This document shows, piece after piece, positions 36,035 through 45,228 of a DNA stretch of 64,000 nucleotides (the first letter of the stretch is position 1; each line of letters starts with the position of its first letter). Below the pieces are notes generated by a model. That model ran no database searches. It was not told the origin of the DNA and saw only the letters and a list, made by a program, of their open reading frames with translations. The translations under genes and the position numbers were made by a program. Origin of the DNA: Streptomyces specialis. Lineage in GTDB: Bacteria; Actinomycetota; Actinomycetes; Streptomycetales; Streptomycetaceae. The stretch lies in contig NZ_LN929896.1 in NCBI RefSeq assembly GCF_001493375.1, positions 708,808 to 772,807 on the forward strand. The letters are read 5' to 3'.

Positions 36035-38119
36035 TCAGTCGCCGTTGCCCGGGGCGGGCGTGGACTTCTGGATCTGGAGCAGGAACTCGGCGTTCGACTT
36101 CGTCTGCTTCATCTTGTCCAGCAGCAGCTCGATCGCCTGCTGCTGGTCCAGCGCGTGCAGCACCCGGCGGAGCTTCCAGACGATGGCCAGCTCGTCGCTG
36201 CCCATCAGGATCTCCTCCTTGCGGGTGCCGGAGGCGTCCACGTCCACGGCCGGGAAGATCCGCTTGTCGGCGAGCTTCCGGTCGAGCTTGAGCTCCATGT
36301 TGCCGGTGCCCTTGAACTCCTCGAAGATCACCTCGTCCATCCGCGAGCCGGTCTCGACCAGCGCGGTGGCGAGGATGGTCAGCGAGCCGCCGTCCTCGAT
36401 GTTGCGGGCGGCGCCGAAGAACTTCTTCGGCGGGTAGAGCGCGGCGGAGTCCACACCACCGGACAGGATGCGGCCCGACGCCGGCGCGGCCAGGTTGTAC
36501 GCGCGGCCGAGACGGGTGATCGAGTCCAGCAGGACGACCACGTCGTGGCCCAGCTCCACCAGCCGCTTGGCCCGCTCGATGGCCAGCTCCGCGACCGTGG
36601 TGTGGTCCTCCGACGGCCGGTCGAAGGTCGAGGAGATGACCTCGCCCTTCACCGAGCGCTGCATGTCGGTGACCTCTTCCGGACGCTCGTCGACGAGGAC
36701 GACCATCAGGTGGCACTCGGGGTTGTTGCGGGTGATGGCGTTGGCCACCGCCTGCATGATCATGGTCTTGCCGGTCTTCGGCGGGGCCACGATCAGACCG
36801 CGCTGGCCCTTGCCGATCGGCGACACCATGTCGATGATCCGCGGCGTCAGCGCGCCCGGGTCGTTCTCCAGGCGCAGCCGCTCCTGCGGGTAAAGCGGCG
36901 TCAGCTTGTTGAACTCGGGGCGTCCGCGCCCGGATTCGGCGGCCATGCCGTTCACCGAGTCGAGGCGGACCAGCGCGTTGAACTTCTCGCGCCGCTCGCC
37001 CTCGCGGGGCTGGCGGACCGCGCCGGTGACGTGGTCGCCCTTGCGCAGGCCGTTCTTGCGGACCTGGGCGAGCGACACGTACACGTCGTTCGGGCCCGGC
37101 AGGTAGCCGGAGGTGCGGACGAACGCGTAGTTGTCGAGGATGTCGAGGATGCCGGCGACCGGGATCAGGACATCGTCGTCGGCGACCTGCGGCTCGCTGA
37201 TCTCGTCGCGCCCGCGACGGCCCCGGCGGTCGCGGTAGCGCCCGCGACGGCCCCGGCGGCCACCGTCGAAGTCGTCGTCCGGGCCGTCGTCGCGGTTGTC
37301 ACGGTTGTCGCGGCCGTCCCGGCCCTCGCGGGATTCCCGGCTGTCGCGGTTGTCGCGTCCGCCCCGGCCCTCACGGCCTTCACGGCCGCCGCCGTCGCGG
37401 TTGTCCCGCGTGTCACGGCCGTCACGGCCCTCCCGGCCGCCGCGGCCCTCGCCCTTGCCCGCCTGGCCCCCCTGGTTCTGGCCCTGGCCGCCGACGTTCT
37501 TGCCGCCCCGGCGGTCGCGGTCCCGCTTGCCCTGCCGGTCGGACTGGCCCTCGCCGCCCTTGGCGTCGCCGCCGCCCTGGGCGTCCTGCGCCGAGTCGGT
37601 CCGCTCGCCGCGGTCGGTCCTGTCCCGCTCGCCGGCCTCGGCCGGCGCCGTCCTGGTCTCCGCCGTCTTGCTCTCCGCGGTCTTGGTCTCCGCGGTCTTG
37701 GTCTCCGCGGTCTTGGTCTCCGCGGCCTGGACCGGGATCTCGATCTGCTGCTGAGCGGCTTCCTCGCCGGTACGGGCCCGCGAGGTGGCGCGGCGCTTCG
37801 GCTTGTCGGCGGACGCGGCCTCGGCCGGCTTGCCGTCACCGTTCGCCGACGGCGCGGCGCCCGCGCCCCCGGCGGCCTGCTTCTCCTTGATGACCTCGAT
37901 CAGTTGGCTCTTGCGCATCCGCGCGGTGCCCCTGATCCCCAGCCTGGCGGCGACCTGCTGCAACTCGGCGAGAACCATGCCGTCGAGGCCGGTACCCGAA
38001 CGCCGGCGCCGCGGCGCGGCGGTGGCGGCAGGAGCGTCCGTGGCGGACGCGGTGGCAGCACCGGCAGTCTTGTCGGCGGTGTCGGCACTCACGCCCATCA
38101 GATCGGTGGTGTCGCTCAC
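36035..38119 (-). CDS. rho: Transcription termination factor Rho with long Arg/Asp/Gly-rich insert
   Basis: A 694-residue Rho. The core (from about residue 310) has VAGILDILDNYAFVRTSGYLPG of the primary RNA site, Walker A GLIVAPPKTGKTMIMQ, Walker B HDVVVLLDSITRLGRAYN, Q-loop and R-loop. The N-terminal helix (MVLAELQQVAARLGIRGTARMRKSQLIEVI) is interrupted from the core by ~170 residues rich in R, D, G, N (RDxR repeats), as is normal in actinobacteria. Within it five AET(K/S)T units are encoded by 15-base tandem repeats at 37651-37725. It acts as a hexameric RNA translocase. Confidence 0.96.
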   Translation of the reverse strand: MSDTTDLMGVSADTADKTAGAATASATDAPAATAAPRRRRSGTGLDGMVLAELQQVAARLGIRGTARMRKSQLIEVIKEKQAAGGAGAAPSANGDGKPAEAASADKPKRRATSRARTGEEAAQQQIEIPVQAAETKTAETKTAETKTAESKTAETRTAPAEAGERDRTDRGERTDSAQDAQGGGDAKGGEGQSDRQGKRDRDRRGGKNVGGQGQNQGGQAGKGEGRGGREGRDGRDTRDNRDGGGREGREGRGGRDNRDSRESREGRDGRDNRDNRDDGPDDDFDGGRRGRRGRYRDRRGRRGRDEISEPQVADDDVLIPVAGILDILDNYAFVRTSGYLPGPNDVYVSLAQVRKNGLRKGDHVTGAVRQPREGERREKFNALVRLDSVNGMAAESGRGRPEFNKLTPLYPQERLRLENDPGALTPRIIDMVSPIGKGQRGLIVAPPKTGKTMIMQAVANAITRNNPECHLMVVLVDERPEEVTDMQRSVKGEVISSTFDRPSEDHTTVAELAIERAKRLVELGHDVVVLLDSITRLGRAYNLAAPASGRILSGGVDSAALYPPKKFFGAARNIEDGGSLTILATALVETGSRMDEVIFEEFKGTGNMELKLDRKLADKRIFPAVDVDASGTRKEEILMGSDELAIVWKLRRVLHALDQQQAIELLLDKMKQTKSNAEFLLQIQKSTPAPGNGD

Positions 38120-38556
38120 GAAGGGTCCTTCCCTGGAGCGGACGTCGGCCTGTCTGGCTCGGCGACCGGTCGTGCTGTCCGGCTGCGGCTCCGTGCGGTG
38201 GGCCGGCCGGTGCGGTAATCCCGCCCGCTCGTCGCGCGGCGGAGGATCGTTTCAACGTGGTGGTGCGGAGGGTTCTCGGAGTCCGAAATCCCGGAGACCT
38301 CGGGATCGGGATCTCGGAATCGGAAACCGTCACACCGGTTCCGGAGCGTGCGCTCGGCGCTACCAGGCAGGCTGCTCAGGCAGATGAGTGGAGGCTCCCG
38401 GAAGAAGAGGTGGTCCCAGGAGGTGGGACCCCGGAATTCCGCACGGCGCTCAGCGGAGCGGTACGTGCAGACTTGAGGTTAACACTACCGGATCCCGCCT
38501 TCATTCCCCCTCTCCGTCGTCTTCCGCGACCGCCCTGTCGCGCTCCCGCGGTCGCG
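38120..38556 (-). promoter_or_regulatory. rho leader / intergenic region (437 bp)
   Basis: No gene is visible. It separates the rho start from the thrB stop. There is a 7-bp inverted repeat GGTCCCA-ggagg-TGGGACC at about 38412-38430, and a stretch near 38475-38500 of lower G+C (GGTTAACACTACC) that could hold a promoter for rho on the minus strand (TAGTGT as -10). Rho leaders are often autoregulated; that is inference here. Confidence 0.45.
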
Positions 38557-39483
38557 TCACCGACCGGCCCCGGTCAACGGCAGGACGCACGTCCCCACCG
38601 TGTCCAGGGCGAGCCGGTTGGCCGTCCAGCCGTCGCCCGCGAGCCGGGCGATCTTGTCGGCCTCGCCGTCCTCGGCGAGCGCCAGCACCGTGGGGCCCGC
38701 GCCGGAGATGACGGCGGGAACGCCGTCCGCGCGGAGCCGGTTGACGAGGTCCATGGACTCGGGCATCGCGGGCGCCCGGTAGTCCTGGTGCAGACGGTCC
38801 TCGGTGGCGGGGAACAGCAGCTCGGGACGCCGGGTCAGCGCCTCGACCAGCAGGGCGGCGCGGCCGGCGTTCGCCGCCGCGTCCACGTGCGGCACCGACT
38901 GCGGCAGCAGCCCGCGGGCGGTCTCGGTGGCCAGCGGGCGCGCGGGCACGAACACGACGGGAACGATCGTCGCCGCCGGCTCCATCCGCAGGGCCCGGAC
39001 CGCGGTGCCCTCTCCCCAGGCCAGCGTGAAACCGCCGAGCAGACAGGCGGCGACGTTGTCCGGGTGCCCCTCGATCTCCGCCGCCAGCTCCAGCAGCGCC
39101 GCGTCGTCGAGGCGGCTCTCCGCGCCCGTGGTGACGGCCCTGGCCGCGACCAGCCCGGCGCAGATCGCCGCCGACGACGAGCCCAGGCCGCGCCCGTGCG
39201 GGATGCGGTTCGCGCAGACGACCTCCAGGCCGCGCGGCTGTCCGCCGAGGGCGTCGAAGGCGGTGCGGAGGGTGCGGATCAGCAGGTTCCGCTCGTCGCG
39301 GGGCAGGGTGTCGGCGCCCTCGCCCGCGATGTCCACGTGCAGGCCGGATTCCGCCACCCGGACGACCACGTCGTCGTAGAGGCCGAGGGCCAGCCCGAGC
39401 GCGTCGAAACCGGGCCCGAGATTGGCGCTGGTCGCGGGCGTACGCACCCGTACGGCGGCGGCGCGGAAGGCGGGATGGGCCAT
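38557..39483 (-). CDS. thrB: Homoserine kinase
   Basis: A 308-residue GHMP kinase. RTPATSANLGPGFDALGLAL lies at the N-terminus, and the ATP loop is GRGLGSSSAAICAGLVAA. The C-terminal motif is AVISGAGPTVLALA. It phosphorylates homoserine using ATP. The start ATG at 39483 is chosen from the conserved N-terminus. It is third in the order hom, thrC, thrB, which is usual in actinobacteria. Confidence 0.95.
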   Translation of the reverse strand: MAHPAFRAAAVRVRTPATSANLGPGFDALGLALGLYDDVVVRVAESGLHVDIAGEGADTLPRDERNLLIRTLRTAFDALGGQPRGLEVVCANRIPHGRGLGSSSAAICAGLVAARAVTTGAESRLDDAALLELAAEIEGHPDNVAACLLGGFTLAWGEGTAVRALRMEPAATIVPVVFVPARPLATETARGLLPQSVPHVDAAANAGRAALLVEALTRRPELLFPATEDRLHQDYRAPAMPESMDLVNRLRADGVPAVISGAGPTVLALAEDGEADKIARLAGDGWTANRLALDTVGTCVLPLTGAGR

Positions 39484-39693
39484 CGCTCGATGACTCTCCT
39501 TGGTGAGATGTGCGGCATGTCCCCGCTGACGCGGGACGCGACAACAGCGGCGTGCGCCCTGCCTCGCGGAGGTGACAGCGAGGAGAACACGGCGAGGGAC
39601 TAATACCAGCCTATCGAAGGAAGGTTCACACGCGATACAGGGCGGACCGGTGTCGTTCCGCACTCCGCGCCGGTGCCCGGGGCGGCGGCGTGC

Positions 39694-39722
39694 GGCCCGC
39701 CCCCGCGATCGGGGGGCGGGCC
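39694..39722 (-). terminator. Hairpin downstream of thrC
   Basis: Arms GGCCCGCCCCC and GGGGGCGGGCC around GCGATCG, 14 bases after the thrC stop. It probably weakens read-through into thrB, which has its own 250-bp leader. Confidence 0.68.
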
Positions 39723-39735
39723 GGGCCGGTGGGTC

Positions 39736-40806
39736 TCAGATCAGGCCGAGCCGGGCCGCGGCCGCCGCCGCGTCGACCGGGACCACCTCGGGGCGGGGAG
39801 CCCCAGCGACGGCCCAGTCGGGGTCCTTCAGGCCGTTGCCGGTCACCGTGCACACGATGCGCTGGCCCGGGTCGACCCTGCCCTCGTCGGCCGCCCGCAA
39901 CAGGCCGGCCACCGACGCCGCCGCCGCCGGCTCCACGAACCCGCCCTCCTGGGCCGCCAACAGACGGTAGGCAGCCAGGATCTGACGGTCGGTCACCGCC
40001 TCGATGTGCCCGCCCGACTCGTCGCGCGCCGCTTCCGCCGCGGCCCAGGACGCCGGGTTGCCGATGCGGATGGCGGTGGCGATCGTGGCCGGGTCCTTCA
40101 CCGGCTCGCCCCGCACGATCGGCGCCGAACCCGCCGCCTGGTACCCCCACATCCGCGGCACGCGCGAGGCCGGACCGTCGGCCGCGTACTCCCGGTAACC
40201 CTTCCAGTACGCCGTGATGTTCCCCGCGTTGCCCACCGGCAGCACGTGGATGTCCGGGGCGTCGCCGAGCATGTCGACGATCTCGAACGCCGCCGTCTTC
40301 TGGCCCTCGATCCGCACCGGGTTCACCGAGTTGACCAGCGCCACCGGGTACGTGTCGGCCAGGCCGCGGGCCAGCGTCAGGCAGTCGTCGAAGTTCCCGT
40401 CGACCTGGAGGATGCGCGAGCCGTGGACCAGCGCCTGGCCCATCTTGCCCAGCGCGATCTTGCCCTGCGGCACGAGCACGGCGCAGACCATCCCGGCCCG
40501 CACCGCGTAGGCGGCGGCGGAGGCCGAGGTGTTGCCCGTCGAGGCGCAGATCACCGCGCGGGCCCCCTCCTCCTTGGCGCGCGAGATCGCCATCGTCATG
40601 CCCCGGTCCTTGAACGAACCGGTCGGGTTGGCACCCTCGACCTTGAGATGGACGTCACACCCCGTGCGCTCCGAGAGCACCTGGGCCGGCACGAGCGGCG
40701 TGCCACCCTCGCGCAGCGAGACGACGGGCGTCGCGGCCGTGACCGGCAGCCGGTCGCGGTACTCCTCGATGATCCCGCGCCACTGTCGGCTGGTGGTGGT
40801 GGACAT
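39736..40806 (-). CDS. thrC: Threonine synthase
   Basis: A 356-residue PLP enzyme. The PLP lysine is in NPTGSFKDRGMTMAI, followed by STGNTSASAAAYA, LVPQGKIALGKMGQAL, PVGNAGNITAYWKGY and TVTGNGLKDPDWA. It converts O-phosphohomoserine to threonine. The ATG at 40806 is preferred to that at 40821, because GGAGG lies eight bases before 40806 and is itself part of the upstream ATGGAGG. Confidence 0.96.
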   Translation of the reverse strand: MSTTTSRQWRGIIEEYRDRLPVTAATPVVSLREGGTPLVPAQVLSERTGCDVHLKVEGANPTGSFKDRGMTMAISRAKEEGARAVICASTGNTSASAAAYAVRAGMVCAVLVPQGKIALGKMGQALVHGSRILQVDGNFDDCLTLARGLADTYPVALVNSVNPVRIEGQKTAAFEIVDMLGDAPDIHVLPVGNAGNITAYWKGYREYAADGPASRVPRMWGYQAAGSAPIVRGEPVKDPATIATAIRIGNPASWAAAEAARDESGGHIEAVTDRQILAAYRLLAAQEGGFVEPAAAASVAGLLRAADEGRVDPGQRIVCTVTGNGLKDPDWAVAGAPRPEVVPVDAAAAAARLGLI

Positions 40807-40832
40807 GACGGGTGCCTCCATGGCAGTGCTCC

Positions 40833-42125
40833 CTATTCCCCTTCGACCCGCATGGTGCTGGCGACACCGTGCACGGTATCCAGTCCGCGCAGGGCGTCGA
40901 CCGTCGCGCTCAGCGCGGCGTCGGGCGCCCGGTGCGTGACGACGACGAGCTGGGCCTCGCCGTCCTTCCCGGTCTGCCGGACCGTGTCGATGGACACGCC
41001 GTGATCGGCGAACACCATGGCGCACTGTGCCAGCACGCCCGGCTTGTCCACGACGTCCAGACTGATGTGGTACCGCGTGACGACCTCGCCCATCGGGCTC
41101 ACCGGGAGCCGCGCGTACGCCGACTCCCCCGGGCCCCGGCCCCCGCCGAGCCGGTTGCGGCAGGCGGCCACGAGATCGCCCAGCACCGCGGACGCGGTGG
41201 GCGCGCCCCCCGCGCCCGGCCCGTAGAACATGAGCTGGCCGGCGGCGTCGGCCTCGACGAAGACCGCGTTGTACGCCTCGCGCACCGACGCCAGCGGATG
41301 GCTGAGCGGAATCATCGCCGGGTGGACCCGCGCGGTCACCGAGCGCCCGTCCTCGGCGCGCTCGCAGATCGCCAGCAGCTTGACCGTACAGCCCATCTGC
41401 CGGGCGGAGGCGATGTCGGCGGCCGTGACCTCGGTGATGCCCTCGCGGTGCACGTCGTCCAGCCGGACCCGGGTGTGGAACGCGATCCCGGCCAGGATCG
41501 CGGCCTTCGCGGCGGCGTCGAAGCCCTCGACGTCGGCGGTCGGATCGGCCTCCGCGTACCCGAGCGCGGTGGCCTCCTCCAGCGCCTCGCCGTATCCGGC
41601 GCCGCTGCTCTCCATGCGGTCGAGGATGAAGTTGGTGGTGCCGTTGACGATGCCGAGGACGCGGTTGACGGTGTCCCCGGCCAGGGATTCGCGCAGGGGC
41701 CGCAGCAGCGGGATCGCGCCGGCGACGGACGCCTCGAAGTACAGATCGGCCCCGTGCTTCTCGGCGGCGGCGTGCAGCGCGGGCCCGTCCTCGGCCAGCA
41801 GCGCCTTGTTCGCCGTGACGACGCTGGCGCCGTTCTCGAAGGCGGAGTTGATCAGCGCGCGGGCCGGCTCCAGGCCGCCGATCAGCTCCACGACGACGTC
41901 CACGTCGCCCCGCGCGACCAGCCCGGCCGCGTCCGTGGTGATCAGCTCGGCCGCGACCGTGCCGCGCGCCTTCCCCGGGCGCCGCACGGCCACCCCGGCC
42001 AGCTCGACGGGCGCCCCGATCCGCGCCGCGAGGTCGTCGGCGTGCGTCGTCATCAGGCGGGCCACCTGCGAGCCGACCACTCCGCAGCCAAGCAGCGCCA
42101 CCTTCAACGGACGAGTGCGCACCAT
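40833..42125 (-). CDS. hom: Homoserine dehydrogenase
   Basis: A 430-residue protein. The NAD(P) motif is VALLGCGVVGSQVARLM and the catalytic region is GNGTTNFILDRMES (here IVNGTTNFILDRM). A C-terminal ACT domain (VDKPGVLAQCAMVFADHGVSIDTV) probably gives threonine feedback inhibition. It reduces aspartate semialdehyde to homoserine. It is followed by thrC 27 bases downstream. Confidence 0.96.
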   Translation of the reverse strand: MVRTRPLKVALLGCGVVGSQVARLMTTHADDLAARIGAPVELAGVAVRRPGKARGTVAAELITTDAAGLVARGDVDVVVELIGGLEPARALINSAFENGASVVTANKALLAEDGPALHAAAEKHGADLYFEASVAGAIPLLRPLRESLAGDTVNRVLGIVNGTTNFILDRMESSGAGYGEALEEATALGYAEADPTADVEGFDAAAKAAILAGIAFHTRVRLDDVHREGITEVTAADIASARQMGCTVKLLAICERAEDGRSVTARVHPAMIPLSHPLASVREAYNAVFVEADAAGQLMFYGPGAGGAPTASAVLGDLVAACRNRLGGGRGPGESAYARLPVSPMGEVVTRYHISLDVVDKPGVLAQCAMVFADHGVSIDTVRQTGKDGEAQLVVVTHRAPDAALSATVDALRGLDTVHGVASTMRVEGE

Positions 42126-42218
42126 TCGACCTCGCCTTCTCGGTTCACTCGGGGACTACCAGTCTCACGCACATACGAAGAAACGTCCGCCTCTCGTTCA
42201 GTATGCGGACGGGCTTCC

Positions 42219-43610
42219 TCAGCCGACGTCCAGCCGCAGCAAATCCTCCTCGGTCTCGCGGCGCACCACGACCCGGGCCGTGCCGCCGGCCACGGCGAGC
42301 ACGGGCGGGCGGGGGGTGTGGTTGTAGTTGCTGGCCATGGACCGGCAGTAGGCGCCGGTGGCCGGGACGGCGAGCAGGTCGCCGGGGGCGACGTCGGCCG
42401 GCAGCCAGGCGTCCTTGACCACGATGTCGCCGCTCTCGCAGTGCTTGCCGACGACCCGGACGAGCATCGGCTCGGCGCCGGAGACGCGCGAGGCCAGGAC
42501 CACGGAGTACTCGGCGTCGTACAGGGCCGTCCTGATGTTGTCCGACATGCCGCCGTCGACGCTGACGTAGGTGCGCAGGCCGGGCAGCGGCTTGACGGTC
42601 CCCACCTCGTACAGCGTGAACGCGGTCGGCCCGGCGATGGCCCGGCCCGGCTCGACGGAGAGCCTGGGCACGCCGAGCCCGGCGGCGGCGCACTCGCGGG
42701 CGACGATGTCGCGCAGCGAGGCGGCGATGTCGCGCGGCTCGGCGGGGTCGTCGGCGGGCGTGTAGGCGATGCCGAGGCCGCCGCCGAGGTCCAGCTCGGG
42801 CAGCTCGACGCCGTGCTCGTCGCGGACCGCCGCCAGCAGCGCCACCAGGCGCCGGGCCGAGACCTCGAACCCGGCCGTGTCGAAGATCTGCGAGCCGATG
42901 TGCGAGTGCAGCCCCGACAGGTCCAGGCTCCCGTGCGCCAGCACCCGGCGGACGGCCTCGGCGGCGGTGCCGTCGGCGAGGGCCAGCCCGAACTTCTGGT
43001 CCTCGTGGGCGGTGGCGATGAACTCGTGGGTGTGCGCCTCCACGCCGACCGTGACGCGGATCTGCACCCGCTGCCGGACGCCGTGCCGCAGGGCGGTGGC
43101 GGCGACGCGGTCGATCTCCTGGAACGAGTCGACGACGATCCGTCCGACGCCCGCGCGGACGGCGCGGTCGATCTCGTCGGCGGACTTGTTGTTGCCGTGC
43201 AGGGCGACGCGGCCGGCCGGCATGCCGCCCGCCAGGGCCGTGGCCAGCTCGCCGCCGGTGCACACGTCGAGGTGGAGCCCCTCCTCGCGCACCCAGCGCA
43301 CGACGGCCCGCGACAGGAACGCCTTGCCCGCGTAGAAGACGTCGGCGTCGTCCCCGAACGCCTCGCGCCAGGCGCGGCAGCGGGCGCGGAAGTCGTCCTC
43401 GTCCAGCACGAAGGCGGGCGTCCCGAACTCCTCGGCCAGCTCCCGCACGCCGACCCCGGCGACGGTGAGCGCCCCGTCGGCGCCGCGGGCGACGTTGCGG
43501 GCCCAGACCTTCGGCACGAGCGCGTTGGGATCGGCGGGCGGCGCGGCGTAGTGCCCCTCGGGCAGCACGTCGGCGTGCCGGGGCCCGGCCGGGTGGGCGG
43601 AACGGCTCAT
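42219..43610 (-). CDS. lysA: Diaminopimelate decarboxylase
   Basis: A 463-residue fold-III PLP enzyme. The PLP Lys is in DVFYAGKAFLSRAV. The stretch SHIGSQIFD and the active-site Cys region GKHCESGDIVVKDA are conserved. It decarboxylates meso-DAP to lysine. It lies upstream of hom with a 93-bp gap. Four imperfect 9-base repeats occur in its leader (43625-43660). Confidence 0.95.
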   Translation of the reverse strand: MSRSAHPAGPRHADVLPEGHYAAPPADPNALVPKVWARNVARGADGALTVAGVGVRELAEEFGTPAFVLDEDDFRARCRAWREAFGDDADVFYAGKAFLSRAVVRWVREEGLHLDVCTGGELATALAGGMPAGRVALHGNNKSADEIDRAVRAGVGRIVVDSFQEIDRVAATALRHGVRQRVQIRVTVGVEAHTHEFIATAHEDQKFGLALADGTAAEAVRRVLAHGSLDLSGLHSHIGSQIFDTAGFEVSARRLVALLAAVRDEHGVELPELDLGGGLGIAYTPADDPAEPRDIAASLRDIVARECAAAGLGVPRLSVEPGRAIAGPTAFTLYEVGTVKPLPGLRTYVSVDGGMSDNIRTALYDAEYSVVLASRVSGAEPMLVRVVGKHCESGDIVVKDAWLPADVAPGDLLAVPATGAYCRSMASNYNHTPRPPVLAVAGGTARVVVRRETEEDLLRLDVG

Positions 43611-43624
43611 GGCTTGCTTTCTCT

Positions 43625-43660
43625 TCTCTTGCGTTTCTTGCGCTTCTTGCGTTTCTCGCG
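43625..43660 (-). repeat. Four 9-base tandem repeats in the lysA leader
   Basis: Four imperfect units on the minus strand of CGC(A/G)AGAAA type (plus strand TCTCTTGCG, TTTCTTGCG, CTTCTTGCG, TTTCTCGCG) end 15 bases before the lysA ATG. They lie between nrtL and lysA and are purine-rich in the RNA. Confidence 0.8.
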
Positions 43661-43682
43661 TGGTGCGGGACGTACGGAGGGG

Positions 43683-44432
43683 TCAGAGGTGGTCGGGCGC
43701 GCTGACGCCGAGCCCGGCGAGCCCGCGGGCGAGCACGACCGCCGTGGCCAGCGCCAGGGCGAGCCGCGCCCGGTGGTCCTCGGTGGGCTCCTCGTCCCCG
43801 ACGGGCAGCGCGGACCGTTCCCGTTCCGCGGCGAGGAAGGCGTCGGCGACGGTGAGCAGCCGCCGGGCCGTCCGCTCGCCGCCGGTGACCTGCTCGCCGA
43901 GGGCGGCCAGGAGTGCCCGTTCGGCCCGGTGGGTCAGCTCGGCGGCGCCCGGCTCGGGCGCGAGGCCGAGCGCCCGGCCGCCGCGCAGCAGCGCGCGGGC
44001 GCGGGCGTGGGCGTAGCGGACGCGGAAGAGCGGGTTCTCGTCGCGCTGGACGAGCGACGGCGTTCCGCCGGTGGCGGCGGCCCAGCGTTCCGCGTCGCGG
44101 GCGGGGTCCTCGGGCAGCCGCTCCGGCTCGGGCGCGTCGATGATCTCGCGCAGCAGGTCCGCCTGGTGCCCGTCGCCGAGGGCGATCCGCAGGAACCCGC
44201 CGTCGTCCGTCTCGACGCCTCGGACGCCCGGCAGAACGGCGAGCCGCTCCGCCAGCCCGCGCGCCAGCCCGGCGGCCGGCATCCCCGCCGCCCCGGCCAG
44301 CCGCAGGGCGATCGCGGTGCCCCAGATCCCGTCCCCGCGCGGTCGCAACTGCACACGATCGGGCAACGCGCCGGCCACGCCCAGCTCACGCGCGGAACGC
44401 AGCACGGCGCGGGAGAGCTGGGCGGGAGTCAC
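43683..44432 (-). CDS. nrtL: ArgS-related DALR anticodon-binding protein NrtL
   Basis: A 249-residue protein resembling the N- and C-terminal parts of arginyl-tRNA synthetase (DALR domain: NPLFRVRYAHARARALLRGG, GERTARRLLTVADAFL) without the catalytic HIGH/KMSKS core. It is conserved upstream of lysA in Streptomyces. The GTG at 44432 overlaps the upstream response regulator stop by GTGA. Role unclear; it may bind tRNA-Arg. The tRNA-Arg gene close upstream is suggestive but may be coincidence. Confidence 0.85.
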   Translation of the reverse strand: MTPAQLSRAVLRSARELGVAGALPDRVQLRPRGDGIWGTAIALRLAGAAGMPAAGLARGLAERLAVLPGVRGVETDDGGFLRIALGDGHQADLLREIIDAPEPERLPEDPARDAERWAAATGGTPSLVQRDENPLFRVRYAHARARALLRGGRALGLAPEPGAAELTHRAERALLAALGEQVTGGERTARRLLTVADAFLAAERERSALPVGDEEPTEDHRARLALALATAVVLARGLAGLGVSAPDHL

Positions 44433-44851
44433 GGAGCCAGCGTACGAGGTTCCGCCCAGCAGGCGGCGGGCGGCCGTCCCTCGTCGCAGAACCGCCGCAC
44501 GAGCCGGACCAGCTCGGCCGGCTCGAAGGGCTTGGCGAGCACGGCGTCGACGCCGCCGTTCCCGTACGGCATGTCCCGCACGAGGACGCTGGCACTGACG
44601 AGAACGAGCGGAATGTCCGCCGTGCGGGCGTCGTGCCGCAGCCTGGCGACGGTCCGCAGGCCGTCGAGGCGGGGCATGGTGAGATCGAGCGTGATCACGT
44701 CGGGCTGGAAGAGGAGCACGGCCTCCAGACACTCGGCGCCATCGGACGCGGTCTCGACCTCGAAGCCGTCGAGTTCGAGATTGACTCTGATCAACTGCCG
44801 GATGACCTGGCTGTCGTCAACGACAAGGACCCGGCCGGGAGCGCCTGGCAC
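44429..44851 (-). CDS. Stand-alone receiver-domain response regulator
   Basis: A 140-residue receiver-only protein: VLVVDDSQVIRQLIRVNLEL, phospho-Asp in DVITLDLTMPRLDGL, and Lys in VDAVLAKPFEPAELVRLVRRF. There is no output domain. The GTG at 44851 (VPGAPGRVLVV) matches the Streptomyces orthologue start. It is coupled to nrtL by a 4-base overlap. Kinase partner unknown. Confidence 0.88.
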   Translation of the reverse strand: MPGAPGRVLVVDDSQVIRQLIRVNLELDGFEVETASDGAECLEAVLLFQPDVITLDLTMPRLDGLRTVARLRHDARTADIPLVLVSASVLVRDMPYGNGGVDAVLAKPFEPAELVRLVRRFCDEGRPPAACWAEPRTLAP

Positions 44852-45009
44852 CCACCAAGAGTAAGCATGCCCCGGGCCCCCCGTCCGGCACTTTCGCAAA
44901 GAAGTACCCGGTCGTAGCGTCACCCGCACCCACGTGCGGAAAGCGAGGTGCGGGGCACCTCCCCCGAGCTGGTAGGGTTCTACCCGTCGCCACCACACTG
45001 ACGACAACC

Positions 45010-45081
45010 GCCCCCGTAGCTCAGGGGATAGAGCAACGGCCTCCGGAGCCGTGTGCGCAGGTTCGAATCCTGCCGGGGGCA
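45010..45081 (+). tRNA. tRNA-Arg (anticodon CCG)
   Basis: The cloverleaf is complete: acceptor GCCCCCG/CGGGGGC, D-arm GCTC...GAGC, anticodon stem ACGGC/GCCGT with loop CTCCGGA giving anticodon CCG, T-arm CAGG TTCGAAT CCTG, discriminator A and no encoded CCA. Its 3' 42 bases are the left part of the att repeat of the island. Confidence 0.96.
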
Positions 45082-45082
45082 C
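45040..45082 (+). repeat. attL: 3' half of tRNA-Arg
   Basis: 43 bases identical to 52503-52545, covering the anticodon loop to the base after the discriminator. Integration here keeps the tRNA intact. Confidence 0.92.
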
Positions 45083-45132
45083 TCGCCGCAGCGTCCGCCT
45101 CAGTGCCGTTGACCTGCGCAAGTGTCGTGCGG

Positions 45133-45167
45133 AAGGGCTGGACTCAGTCTCACTGAGTCCAGCCCTT
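45133..45167. terminator. Perfect 16-bp hairpin between tRNA-Arg and integrase
   Basis: The arm at 45133-45148 is the exact complement of 45152-45167, with a 3-base loop (CTC). It lies between the tRNA and the convergent integrase (stop 45229) and can terminate both. Confidence 0.85.
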
Positions 45168-45228
45168 CATCGCTGTTGCTCACCGCTCACGCATGAGGGG
45201 CGCGTGAGCCTCAGGGGCCGTTCCGGGC

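Noticed and set aside
38120..38556. A T-box or other riboswitch upstream of rho
   Set aside because: GGTCCCA...TGGGACC is only a short hairpin and no T-box sequence or specifier stem is seen.
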